Below, one piece after another: positions 8,297-17,187 of a DNA stretch of 64,000 nucleotides. Position numbers and translations under genes: made by a program. The DNA is taken from positions 1,407,586-1,471,585 of the forward strand of contig NZ_RJKV01000001.1 in the NCBI RefSeq assembly GCF_003751305.1. The letters are read 5' to 3'. This DNA is from Stenotrophomonas rhizophila. Its GTDB lineage: Bacteria; Pseudomonadota; Gammaproteobacteria; Xanthomonadales; Xanthomonadaceae. Position 1 is the stretch's first letter. Every line of letters begins with the position of its first letter. The notes under the pieces are model-generated. The model had not been told where the DNA came from, made no database searches, and worked only from the letters and a program-made list of their open reading frames with translations.

Positions 8297-9193
8297 CTAG
8301 CTGCCGTGATCGGCCAACGCATCGTGAAAGTCGAGCTCGTGGACGATGACAACCCGAGATCCTGCCTTACGCAGCTTAATGGCCTTCTCGACCTTGCGTC
8401 CGTAGCACGCAAATGCCCAGCAAGGATTGCCTTCCGCACCGATGACCAGGTAGTGAACTTTCTTCGACGGAGATGAATGGGCTGATCCCCCCAACTTTTC
8501 AACGGCGCCTTCGAATTCGGCGCGAGTGAAGCGCGACGATGCGCCTGTAAAGCAGAAGCCCCTGTCCAGGAAACTGATCTCCGGGTCTACCGCGCATAAG
8601 CCAACGATCTGCCGCCCTTCCAACACGCGCGGACTGGTGATTGTGCGGTCGTCAAGCAAGGGCGTGAACTCTGCGAAGAAAGCTTGGAGCATCGCGTGTT
8701 CCTTCGCGTCTATCTGCTTGTCGGCGAGCACCCCTGTGATCAGGCTGCCCACCTCGTCGAAGGGCCAGCATGTTTTCAGGTGCTCGTGATCTGCCATCCA
8801 ATCTGACAGGGCGCGCAGCTCTTCCACGGAGATATGCGTGTCCGCAACGATGCCCCCCAAGATGGCGTGCAACCGCTGCAGGTCGGCAGTCACGTCGTCG
8901 TAGAATTCAGTCGAGCGCAGACGTTCACACAGCCACACGATGTCTGCGTGCTCTTCCTCGGTCAGGACGCCGTCGGCTACCGCGGCAGTGACAACCGGCA
9001 CGAGCTCGTTGAAGGGGTGCTGGTCACGCACGGTGTCGTGCTCGGCCAGCCACAGGTTGAGGTAGTCGAGCTCGAGGGCGTTGATCTGGCCGTCGATCAC
9101 GATGCCTTCCACGATGCCGAGGAGCGCGTTGACGGATTTGTCCAGCCGGGCCTTCGACGTGAACTTGAAATAGTTGCGGTGATCCGAGTGCAT
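8297..9193 (-). CDS. Tandem TerB-like repeat protein with C-terminal BRCT domain
   Basis: A 298-residue soluble protein, from ATG 9193 with AGGGA 9 bases upstream. The first 185 residues contain two similar units of about 85 residues. Each has a (I/L)xGIVxDxxI-like segment, then a PF(N/D)E(L/V) segment, then a hydrophobic-xD-xE segment. This helical, acidic repeat recalls TerB/DjlA-like domains. The C-terminal 90 residues look like a BRCT domain: GFCFTGASSRFTRAEFE, a central KKVHYLVIG and a final AGSRVVIVHELDF, as in the C-terminus of bacterial DNA ligase. A role in phosphoprotein or DNA-end binding is possible but not shown. No partner genes are adjacent. Confidence 0.7.
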   Translation of the reverse strand: MHSDHRNYFKFTSKARLDKSVNALLGIVEGIVIDGQINALELDYLNLWLAEHDTVRDQHPFNELVPVVTAAVADGVLTEEEHADIVWLCERLRSTEFYDDVTADLQRLHAILGGIVADTHISVEELRALSDWMADHEHLKTCWPFDEVGSLITGVLADKQIDAKEHAMLQAFFAEFTPLLDDRTITSPRVLEGRQIVGLCAVDPEISFLDRGFCFTGASSRFTRAEFEGAVEKLGGSAHSSPSKKVHYLVIGAEGNPCWAFACYGRKVEKAIKLRKAGSRVVIVHELDFHDALADHGS

Positions 9194-9416
9194 TGCGTTA
9201 CGTCCCTGTTCAACGCCGTCCAGTGGCGTGCTATGGAAACTTACCGCCTTATCGCCATCAGGCGCTAGAGCCGAGATTACACGCGTCCCGCACCGGTTAC
9301 GGGCAATCTGGCAGCGCGGCGGCGCGTCCACGCGCTATGTCCAGGTTCTTGGGGGGCACTGGCTGGTAGACGCAATGTCGCGTTTTGCCCGCTATCCCGC
9401 GGTGTGCTGTCACGCG

Positions 9417-10280
9417 TCATTCCGGTCGTGGAGCACTGGCGTTGCACCACAGCAGCTCGAACCGCAGCTCAAGCATCTGCCCTGACTCCAGCGGCTTCGG
9501 CGCCAGGGTAAACCCGTCCGGCGGCCCAGTCTGCGGCTCCACACAGGTTGCGTGCGCAGTCCCGTCATACACCACCCAGTGCTCCGAGTCCGCCCGCAAC
9601 TCCAGCCGCTGCGCCCCAGACACCAGCACCACCTCCGCCTTGTTGATGAAGCAGTCATCAAAAGGCCCGGTCGCGGGCGCGGGAGTAGCACGGGGCAAGG
9701 TAGCGATGCCCTCCCCGTCCCGTGGATACATCGCACTGGGTGAAAACAGCAGCTGATCGGGCTTTCGAAACCACGGGTGCCAGCCAAGAACCGCCGGCAT
9801 CGCCTTGTCGCCGGCTTGCACGGCCAGCCTCAGCTTCAGACGGTCGGGCAGCACATGGATCGCCTGCGTCGCACGCCCCCCGAAAGGCCAATAGCCATCC
9901 TCAGGAAGCGCCAGTGACAGCGTCGCGGTATCCGCCCCAAGATTTTCAATCCGCCACGGCCGCGAGAACCCTACGCCATGGATGGCATGCGCCCCAAGGT
10001 TCGGCGGGAGCTCAAACGCCTTGCCATCAAACACAAAGCGCCCGCGCCGGATCCTCCCCGCCCAAGGCACCATCGGATAGCAGCCCCATCCAATGGCGGC
10101 CGCCTCACCCTCGTCCTCGCCCACCAGCCAGTCCACCCCGTCGTACCGCATCTGAGCGATACGGCCACCGGCGTCCGGTGCAAGCGCGACCTCCAGCCTG
10201 CCCGCGCGCAACCAGTACAGGCGCCCACCATGCAGCGGCGCCTGCGCATCATCCTCGGGTGATGCCGCTTCAAGCGCCAT
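9417..10280 (-). CDS. Aldose 1-epimerase (mutarotase) family protein
   Basis: A 287-residue cytoplasmic protein of the galactose-mutarotase fold. Visible family motifs are HAIHGVGF (first catalytic His), GWHPWF (second His) and CVEPQTGPPDGF (catalytic Glu). It interconverts alpha and beta anomers of aldoses. Here the substrate is presumably xylose or arabinose released by the enzymes encoded upstream. Its ATG lies inside the last codons of the symporter-GH43 gene (11-nt overlap), so it is translationally coupled as the last gene of the five-gene xylan operon. The length is normal for the family. Confidence 0.88.
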   Translation of the reverse strand: MALEAASPEDDAQAPLHGGRLYWLRAGRLEVALAPDAGGRIAQMRYDGVDWLVGEDEGEAAAIGWGCYPMVPWAGRIRRGRFVFDGKAFELPPNLGAHAIHGVGFSRPWRIENLGADTATLSLALPEDGYWPFGGRATQAIHVLPDRLKLRLAVQAGDKAMPAVLGWHPWFRKPDQLLFSPSAMYPRDGEGIATLPRATPAPATGPFDDCFINKAEVVLVSGAQRLELRADSEHWVVYDGTAHATCVEPQTGPPDGFTLAPKPLESGQMLELRFELLWCNASAPRPE

Positions 10281-12750
10281 ACGGATCGATCGTCCGGATG
10301 CTGCCGTCCGCCTCCATGTGCAGCGGTGTGCACTTGACCGAGCGCAGATGGGTCACGCCGCCGGATAGCAAGGCGTCGTGATAGAAGAGATACCACTGCC
10401 CCCCGAACGCGCAGATGGAGTGATGCGTGGTCCAGCCCACCACGGGCTTCAGGATCACGCCGGCGTAGGTGAACGGTCCGTACGGGCTGTCGCCGATGGC
10501 GTAGCACAGCAGGTGCGTATCGCCGGTGGAGTACGACAGGTAGTACCGGCCCTGGTATTTGTGCAGCCACGGCCCTTCGAAGAACCGGCGCGCATGATCA
10601 TCGGCCCGCAGCGGCTGTCCGTGCTCGTCCAGGATCACGATCTCGCGCGTGGGCTCCGCCAGTCGAATCATGCCCGTGTCCAGCCGCCCTACGCGCGGGC
10701 CCAGTGCAGGCGCATCGCCGGTGGGCTCTTCGTGCGCCGCATCAAATCGGTTGTCGCGGTACTTCTGCAGCTGGCCGCCCCAGATGCCGCCAAAGTAGAG
10801 GTAATGCGTGCCGTCGTCGTCCTCGTACACGGCCGGATCGATGGAGTACGTGCCCTCGATCGGCTCGGGCTCGGCGGTGAACGGTCCCTCGGGAAGGTCC
10901 GCGACCGCCACGCCGATCCGGAACATGCCCTGCCCGTCCTTGGCCGGGAAATAGAGGTAGTAGCGGCCGTCGCGGTGGGCCGCATCCGGCGCCCACATCT
11001 GCTGGGCGGCCCAAGGCACGTCGCGCATATGCAGCGCCACGCCGCAGTCGGTGGCCTCACCTTCCGGCGAGTCCATCCGCAGCACGTGATAATCCTCCAT
11101 GCGGAAGTGCCCCCCCTCATCGTCGAAGGGCGCGCCGCCGTCGATGTCGTGCGATGGATAGATGTACAGGCGCGCTTCGAACACATGGGCCGAGGGGTCG
11201 GCCGTATAGAGGTGGGTCACCAGCGGCGGGGAGATGGCATGCGCCGCGAGCTGATCAAGGGTACTTCCCTGCCGACGCAGGTGCAGGTCCTGCTCGATGC
11301 GCGTCTCCATGCGCTTGTCGATCTTGTAGAAGAAGAGCAGCGCGACCGCGACCAGAAATGGGAGGGAGCAGTAGACGCTTACGGTCAGGCGGATGCCGTC
11401 CACCACGGCCTGGGGCTGTTGCTCCGCGCCGGCCTGATAGCCGTGGTGTGCAAGAATGCCGGCGACCAGCGCACCGCCGATGCTGAGCCCGATCTTCAGC
11501 CCGCACAGCATCGCGGAGAAGATGATCGCGGTGGCGCGGCGATGGTTCTTCCATTCCGAGTAGTCGGCAACGTCCGCGATCATCGCCCACAGCAGCGGGA
11601 TGGTGATGCCGTAGCAGAACCCGTGCAGCATGAAGGCGCCAAAGGCCACCCCCACCGCTGTAGGCGGAAGCAGGTAGAACACCAGCAGGAACACGGTAGA
11701 GACCAGCAGCGCGCCACCAAATACATCACGCTTGCCGAAGCGGTCGGCCAAGCGCCGGGAGACCCCGATGCCCAGGATCATGCACAGGATGCCGCAGGCG
11801 TTGAACAGGCTGAATGCCGAGGTCGCCGGATCCTCCGGCCAGGTGAAGCCGGACAGCCCCCACCCATTGAGCGTGGCGTTCAATCCGCCGATGAAGCGGT
11901 TGAAGCCGGAAGTGTCGAGGAAGCCCGCCAGCGCGGCCTCGCTTATGTAGTACTGGAAGTAGTAAATGTACGTGCCGCCCTTCAGGGCCAGGTTGATGAA
12001 GACCAACACGGTCAGCGCCAACATCACCTTCCACGGCCGGTTGTGCAGCAGGTCGGTCAGGTCCTGCATCACGCCGCCTGTCTGCTCCTTGGCCGGCACG
12101 ATGCGCTCGCGGGTGGTGGCGAAGGTGATCAGGAAGAACAGCGTGCCCACCACCGCGAACACGGTCATCACCCGCTCGAAGCCCTGCACCCTATCCCCGT
12201 CGCCCAGGATCAGCACCAGCGGCAACAGCAGGACCTGGATGATGAACTGCGCGATCATCACCGCCACGAAGCGGTAGGCCGAAAGGCTGTTGCGCTGGGC
12301 CATGCTGCCGGTGAGCACGCCGCTGAGCGCGGAGTACGGCAGGTTGTTGGCCGCGTACACGAACATCAACAGGCCATAGGTCACCAGGGCATAGATAACC
12401 TTGCCCTGCGCGCCCAGGTCCGGCGTGCTGAAGGCGAGCAGCGACAGCACACCGAACGGGATCGCCGTCCACAGGATCCAGGGCCGGAACTTTCCCCACC
12501 GGCTGACGGTGCGGTCGGCGGCAATGCCGATCAGCGGGGTGAACACGAAGGCACCCAGCAGGCCGATCACGAAGATGATCGTTGCCGCCGTGGCGGGCGG
12601 CAACCGGTATACGTCGGTATAGAAGAACGCCAGGTAGGTGATCAGCGTCTGGAAGATCAGGTTGGCGGCGAGGTCGCCCAGGCTGTAGCCCAGCTTCTCC
12701 CGGACCGACAGCGTGTGCTCAGGGGTATCGCTGTGGCGGGCATCAATCAC
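10270..12750 (-). CDS. GPH-family sugar:cation symporter fused to a GH43 glycosidase
   Basis: An 826-residue fusion. Residues 1-490 are a 12-helix GPH (MelB/XynB-like) transporter, opening with EKLGYSLGDLAANLIFQ and carrying an ADRTVSRWGKFRPW loop. After a short charged linker, residues 505-826 form a five-bladed GH43 domain with D518 (ADPSAH, base), D638 (SIDPAV, pKa modulator) and E725 (EGPWLH, acid). The enzyme domain follows the last helix, so it should lie in the cytoplasm and trim imported xylo- or arabino-oligosaccharides. I chose GTG 12750 because GGAGG lies 6 bases upstream and it overlaps the GH3 stop; a longer frame starts at 12789. No stop or start codon breaks the junction. Confidence 0.85.
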   Translation of the reverse strand: MIDARHSDTPEHTLSVREKLGYSLGDLAANLIFQTLITYLAFFYTDVYRLPPATAATIIFVIGLLGAFVFTPLIGIAADRTVSRWGKFRPWILWTAIPFGVLSLLAFSTPDLGAQGKVIYALVTYGLLMFVYAANNLPYSALSGVLTGSMAQRNSLSAYRFVAVMIAQFIIQVLLLPLVLILGDGDRVQGFERVMTVFAVVGTLFFLITFATTRERIVPAKEQTGGVMQDLTDLLHNRPWKVMLALTVLVFINLALKGGTYIYYFQYYISEAALAGFLDTSGFNRFIGGLNATLNGWGLSGFTWPEDPATSAFSLFNACGILCMILGIGVSRRLADRFGKRDVFGGALLVSTVFLLVFYLLPPTAVGVAFGAFMLHGFCYGITIPLLWAMIADVADYSEWKNHRRATAIIFSAMLCGLKIGLSIGGALVAGILAHHGYQAGAEQQPQAVVDGIRLTVSVYCSLPFLVAVALLFFYKIDKRMETRIEQDLHLRRQGSTLDQLAAHAISPPLVTHLYTADPSAHVFEARLYIYPSHDIDGGAPFDDEGGHFRMEDYHVLRMDSPEGEATDCGVALHMRDVPWAAQQMWAPDAAHRDGRYYLYFPAKDGQGMFRIGVAVADLPEGPFTAEPEPIEGTYSIDPAVYEDDDGTHYLYFGGIWGGQLQKYRDNRFDAAHEEPTGDAPALGPRVGRLDTGMIRLAEPTREIVILDEHGQPLRADDHARRFFEGPWLHKYQGRYYLSYSTGDTHLLCYAIGDSPYGPFTYAGVILKPVVGWTTHHSICAFGGQWYLFYHDALLSGGVTHLRSVKCTPLHMEADGSIRTIDPYGA

Positions 12751-15439
12751 GACTCGCCTCCACGGTGAAACGGCTCCGCACCCGGGCATCGGCGCTTGAG
12801 CCGCCTATCCTTACTTCGTATGCCCCGGGCCGCACGACATAGGCGCCCTGCGCGTCGTCGTACTCGCGCAGTGCCTGTTGCGCGTCCAGATCGAAGGTCA
12901 CGGTGCGCCGCTCGCCCGCAGCCAAGTGAACACGTTGGAAGCCGCGCAGCGTCTGCTGCGCATCGCCTGCCCCAGCCGCCAGCCGCCGCACGTACAGCTG
13001 CACCACTTCATCGCCCGCGCGTTTGCCGGCGTTCGCCACCTCCACCTGCACCTTGAGCGTGCCGTGGTCGGCGATGCGGGGCGCGTCGAGGCTTGGCTTG
13101 CCGTAGTCGAACCGGGTATAGGAGAGCCCGTAGCCGAAGGGATACAGCGGGGTGCCGTGGAAATAGCGGTAGGTGCGGCCTTCCATCGCGTAATCATCGA
13201 ACGCGGGCATTGCCTGGTCTGCGCGGTAGAACGTTACCGGCAGCCGGCCGCCCGGATTGACGTCGCCAAACAGCGCCTCGCCCACGGCGGTGCCGCCGCG
13301 TTGCCCGGGATACCAGCTCATCAGGATCGCGGACAGATTCGCCTGGGCCCACTCCACCGCCAGCGCCGACCCTCCGGTCAGCACCATCACCACCGGCTTG
13401 CCCGTAGCGTGCAGCGCTTCCAGCAGGGCGCGCTGGGTAGCGGGCAGGCGCAGGTCGGTGCGGTCGCCGCCGGCGAAGCCCGGATAGTTGACCGTCATCT
13501 CTTCGCCCTCGACATCGCCGGTCAGGCCGCCGACGAACACCACCACGTCCGCACTCCGGGCGGCATCGACGGCTTCGTCGAACGGCGGCTTCGCCCCGGG
13601 CATGCGCCAGCCCAGCCGCACGCCGGCGTCGCGCTCGGCATCGTAGTACTCCAGCGTCAGCTCATAGGCACGTCCCGCCTGCAGGTCCAGATCGACACCG
13701 TCGCTGCGCAGGCGATCACTGTTGGCCCAGTGGTCCAGCACCCGCTTGCCATCCACGTAGAGGCGGAAGCCGTCGTCGGCCGCCGCCTCGATCCGGTAGC
13801 GGCCCGATACCGGCGGCAGCAGCTGGCCACGCCAGCGGATGCTGAAGCCATCGTTGGGAATGCCCTGCCCTGGCGCCGCTTCGCCGCGGGCCAGCAGGTT
13901 GTCGGTCGGCGAGCCGCGGTCCCAGCGGAACCCGATCTGGGCATCGGTGCGCACCAGTGCTGGGGCTCCTGACAGATCCGGCGTACGGAAGTACTCACCG
14001 CGCAGGCCACGTTCCGGGGAGTCGGCCGAGGGCCGCAGATACGCCGCCTCGATCAGCGGCGTCGCGCTGGGATCGTCGCGCCCTTCGACCAGGTCCACAC
14101 CACGCGCATAGCGCACCTCGATGCCCTTCGCCGCATCGCGGATGCCCTGCAGGATTGTCACCGGTGCCGCCGGTGTGCCGAAGTAGTTGCCGAGCAATGC
14201 CATGGTGTCATCGGCGGTCGGGCCGACCACGGCGATGCGCTTGAGGTTGCGTGACAGCGGCAGCACGCCATCGTTCTTCAGCAGCACCAGTGATGCCTGC
14301 GCGGCCTTCAGGGCCAGCGCATCGTGCGCCGGGGCCTGGTTCACCGAGGCCGGAATCTGCGCCCAGCGCACGCGCTCGGGCGGATCGAACATGCCCAGCC
14401 GCATCCGTGCGGTGAACAGGCGCGTCACCGCGTCATCGATCTCGGCTTCGCTGATCAGACCCTGGCGCACCGCGGCCGGCAGCGTGGCGTACTCCTGGCC
14501 GCACTCCAGCTCGGTGCCGTTCTTGACGGCCAGCGCCGCCGCAGCTTCGCGGGTGGGGACGATGTTGTGATGCTTCCAGATATCCACGATGGCCCAGCAG
14601 TCCGACACCACGTAGCCCTTGAATCCCCAGTCGCGGCGCAGCACGTCGCGCAGCAGGAACTGGCTGGCGCTGGCGGATTCGCCGTATACCCGGTTGTAGG
14701 CCCCCATCACCGCATCCACCTGGCCCTCCTTCACCAGCGCCTCGAAGGCCGGCAGGTAGGTGTCGTACAGATCGCGCTTGCTGGGGCGGGCATCGAAGTG
14801 GTGGCGGTCGGCCTCGGGGCCGCTGTGCACGGCCAGGTGCTTGGCCGTGGCGTCCAGCTTGCGGTACACCGGGTCGTCGCCCTGCAGGCCCTGCACGAAG
14901 GCGACGCCCATGCGCGCGGTGAGGTACGGGTCCTCGCCGTAGGTCTCCTGGCCCCGCCCCCAGCGCGGGTCGCGGAAGATGTTGATGTTCGGCGACCAGT
15001 AGGTCAGTCCCTGATAGCGGCCATGCAAGCCTTCACGGACGAACTGGTGATGCTTGGCCCGCGCCTCGTCGCTGATGGTGGTGGCCATCTGCCTCATCAA
15101 GGGCACGTCGAACGTGGCGGCCAGCCCGATGGCCTGCGGGAACACTGTCGCCTGCCCTGCCCGTGCCACGCCATGCAGGCCTTCGTTCCACCAGTCGTAG
15201 GCCGGAACGCCCAGGCGCTCGATGGCGGGCGCGGCGTTCTGCATCTGGGCGGCCTTTTCCTCCAGGGTCATCTGCCCCACCAGCGCGGCGGCGCGGGTTC
15301 CAAAGCTGGCCGATGCATCCAGCCACGGCTGGGCGTCGGCGGCGTGACCGGTGCTCGCCACTGTCACGGCGGCGCACATCGCCAGCATGCGGAAGATGGG
15401 GCCACGACGGCCGCTGTGGAGGGAAGACATACGCGTCAT
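12743..15439 (-). CDS. GH3 beta-glucosidase/beta-xylosidase with PA14 insert
   Basis: An 898-residue secreted glycosidase with an N-terminal signal peptide (hydrophobic stretch ending in TGHAADA near residue 35). The GH3 barrel has the KHLAVHSGPE motif and nucleophile D280 in YVVSDCWAI. A PA14-like module (about 480-620, DDGFRLYVDG, DHWANSD) interrupts the second GH3 domain, which holds the catalytic acid region. A fibronectin-III-like C-terminal domain ends the chain. It would remove terminal xylose or glucose from oligosaccharides in the periplasm. ATG 15439 shares its A with the TGA of the upstream GH43 gene, and GAGGAG lies 6 bases upstream. It is the third gene of the xylan operon. Confidence 0.9.
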   Translation of the reverse strand: MTRMSSLHSGRRGPIFRMLAMCAAVTVASTGHAADAQPWLDASASFGTRAAALVGQMTLEEKAAQMQNAAPAIERLGVPAYDWWNEGLHGVARAGQATVFPQAIGLAATFDVPLMRQMATTISDEARAKHHQFVREGLHGRYQGLTYWSPNINIFRDPRWGRGQETYGEDPYLTARMGVAFVQGLQGDDPVYRKLDATAKHLAVHSGPEADRHHFDARPSKRDLYDTYLPAFEALVKEGQVDAVMGAYNRVYGESASASQFLLRDVLRRDWGFKGYVVSDCWAIVDIWKHHNIVPTREAAAALAVKNGTELECGQEYATLPAAVRQGLISEAEIDDAVTRLFTARMRLGMFDPPERVRWAQIPASVNQAPAHDALALKAAQASLVLLKNDGVLPLSRNLKRIAVVGPTADDTMALLGNYFGTPAAPVTILQGIRDAAKGIEVRYARGVDLVEGRDDPSATPLIEAAYLRPSADSPERGLRGEYFRTPDLSGAPALVRTDAQIGFRWDRGSPTDNLLARGEAAPGQGIPNDGFSIRWRGQLLPPVSGRYRIEAAADDGFRLYVDGKRVLDHWANSDRLRSDGVDLDLQAGRAYELTLEYYDAERDAGVRLGWRMPGAKPPFDEAVDAARSADVVVFVGGLTGDVEGEEMTVNYPGFAGGDRTDLRLPATQRALLEALHATGKPVVMVLTGGSALAVEWAQANLSAILMSWYPGQRGGTAVGEALFGDVNPGGRLPVTFYRADQAMPAFDDYAMEGRTYRYFHGTPLYPFGYGLSYTRFDYGKPSLDAPRIADHGTLKVQVEVANAGKRAGDEVVQLYVRRLAAGAGDAQQTLRGFQRVHLAAGERRTVTFDLDAQQALREYDDAQGAYVVRPGAYEVRIGGSSADARVRSRFTVEASRD

Positions 15440-17187
15440 CAGTTGCTCCTCAAAGCGCGCTCGTCGCGCGCGAATGGTCCCAGCAGGGCGCCGACAAAGC
15501 CGCCTGCGCGATCCGTACTCAATACCGTTCCGTCCACGTCGCCCGCGAGGGTCTGCCAGCCACGCCCGTCGTCCGTATCGAACGCGAAGGCAAAGCGCCC
15601 CTCGTCACCCGCGATCTGCAAGCGCAGCGATGTGGATGCGGTCACCTCGCGCGTGGCCAACGTGCGGGTCACGCCGCTGCCGTCGCGCCCTTCAAGGAAG
15701 ACCGCCACGCGGTCCCCGCCGAGGCTGCGCGCGCCAAGGAAGTACCAGTACGCCTCGTTCTGGAAGGCGGCAAGGCCTGCCGCCACACCCGCGGCCGGCC
15801 GCGTCATGTCGGTGCTGGCCTCGAAGCGCAGGTGCTGCTGGCGACGCCCGAGGAAGGCGGGATTGCGCAGCGTGTCCAGGTTCTCCGGCAGCGGATGCAC
15901 GGCCAGCGTGCCCGGACGCAGGCTGAGGTCTGCCCATGCCTGTTTGGGGACGCGTACCTGCACCCATCCGGTGCCAAGCGTGGGTGCATCGAAGCCGTCG
16001 CGATCGACGAAATTGCCGGTCGACGGTGCCTGCGAGGCATCGCCCTGCATCCATGACGGTGCCTTGGCCGCATACGGAATGGCCTGCTCTGCCGGCAGGA
16101 TCACCGGCCAGCCGTCACGCCATTGCACGGGCAGCAGATACGTCTCCCGCCCCGTGTTGTAGTGCCGCGTCTGGTAGTTGCGGCTGGCCAGGAACACGGC
16201 CCACCAGGTGCCGTCCGGACCTTCCACGAGGTCGGCGTGCCCGGCATTGGTGATCGGCAGCGGCCGGTCGTCGGGCAGGTCGCGCTGGGTGAGAATCGGA
16301 TTGCCCGCATACGGGAGGTACGGCCCCCACACCTGGCGGCTGCGCAGAACCACCTGGGAATGCTGCGGGCCGGTACCGCCCTCCGCGTCGGAGAGGTAGT
16401 ACCAGCCGTCGTGCTTGTAGACGTGCGGCCCCTCGATCCAGATCGGATTCTTCGCCGGCTCCACCCCGCCGTCGATCAACACCCTGCGCGGCCCGACCGG
16501 TGTGAACGCGGCCAGATCGATCTGCTGCATCCAGATCGCGCGGTGACCCTCGTAGCGTGGCGGACCGGGCGGAACATCATTGTTCACCAGGTAGACGGCA
16601 CCGTCGTCGTCGAAGAACAGCGACGGGTCGATGCCATCGATGCTGGGCAGCCAGTGCGGATCAGACCAGGGGCCGGTGGGATCGCGCGCGGTCGCGATGA
16701 AGTTGCCGCCGCTGTCGACCGCCGTGGTGACCACATAGAACACGCCGTCGTGGTACTCGATGGCCGGCGCGAAGATGCCACGGGAGACGTTCAGGCCATC
16801 GAAGTCCAGCTGCGTGGGGCGATCGATCACGTTGCCGATCTGCTTCCAGTGCACCAGATCGACGCTTTCGAATACTGGAATGCCCGGGAAGTAGGTGAAG
16901 CTGGAATTGACCAGATAGAACCGATCGTTGGCGCGGACGATGCTCGGGTCCGCATGGAAGCCGGCCAGGATCGGGTTGCGGTAGTAACCGGCGGGCAGCG
17001 GCGTCTCAAAGGCCGCATCGTGACCGGCATACTCGAACCAATCGAAGTACACCGGTGGCGCAGGCGTGGCGGCCAGCGCCGGCGCTGCGGACAGCAGCAG
17101 AAGTGCCGCAGTCAACAGCAGGCGCAGCGCGGGTGCGCGTCGATGTCGGTCGTGGGAAAGCCAGTCACTCCAGCGTGTTTGACTCAT
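15439..17187 (-). CDS. Secreted two-domain GH43 beta-xylosidase/arabinofuranosidase
   Basis: A 582-residue protein with a signal peptide (hydrophobic LLLTAALLLL region, cleavage near APALAA at about 40). The N-terminal five-bladed propeller has base D80 (GFHADPSIV), D187 (GIDPSLFF) and acid E252 (WIEGPH). The C-terminal beta-sandwich (about 370-582) is typical of two-domain GH43 beta-xylosidases. It should release xylose or arabinose from decorated xylo-oligosaccharides in the periplasm. The start codon overlaps the stop of the GH67 gene as ATGA, with GGGAG 8 bases upstream, so translation is coupled. Xylosidase and arabinofuranosidase activities cannot be separated by motif alone. Confidence 0.9.
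   Translation of the reverse strand: MSQTRWSDWLSHDRHRRAPALRLLLTAALLLLSAAPALAATPAPPVYFDWFEYAGHDAAFETPLPAGYYRNPILAGFHADPSIVRANDRFYLVNSSFTYFPGIPVFESVDLVHWKQIGNVIDRPTQLDFDGLNVSRGIFAPAIEYHDGVFYVVTTAVDSGGNFIATARDPTGPWSDPHWLPSIDGIDPSLFFDDDGAVYLVNNDVPPGPPRYEGHRAIWMQQIDLAAFTPVGPRRVLIDGGVEPAKNPIWIEGPHVYKHDGWYYLSDAEGGTGPQHSQVVLRSRQVWGPYLPYAGNPILTQRDLPDDRPLPITNAGHADLVEGPDGTWWAVFLASRNYQTRHYNTGRETYLLPVQWRDGWPVILPAEQAIPYAAKAPSWMQGDASQAPSTGNFVDRDGFDAPTLGTGWVQVRVPKQAWADLSLRPGTLAVHPLPENLDTLRNPAFLGRRQQHLRFEASTDMTRPAAGVAAGLAAFQNEAYWYFLGARSLGGDRVAVFLEGRDGSGVTRTLATREVTASTSLRLQIAGDEGRFAFAFDTDDGRGWQTLAGDVDGTVLSTDRAGGFVGALLGPFARDERALRSN

Noticed and set aside
10378..12768. Long plus-strand open frame of 796 codons opposite the symporter-GH43 gene
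   Set aside because: It mirrors the GC-rich codon pattern of the real gene, has low-complexity His/Gln/Arg-rich sequence and no domain motifs.
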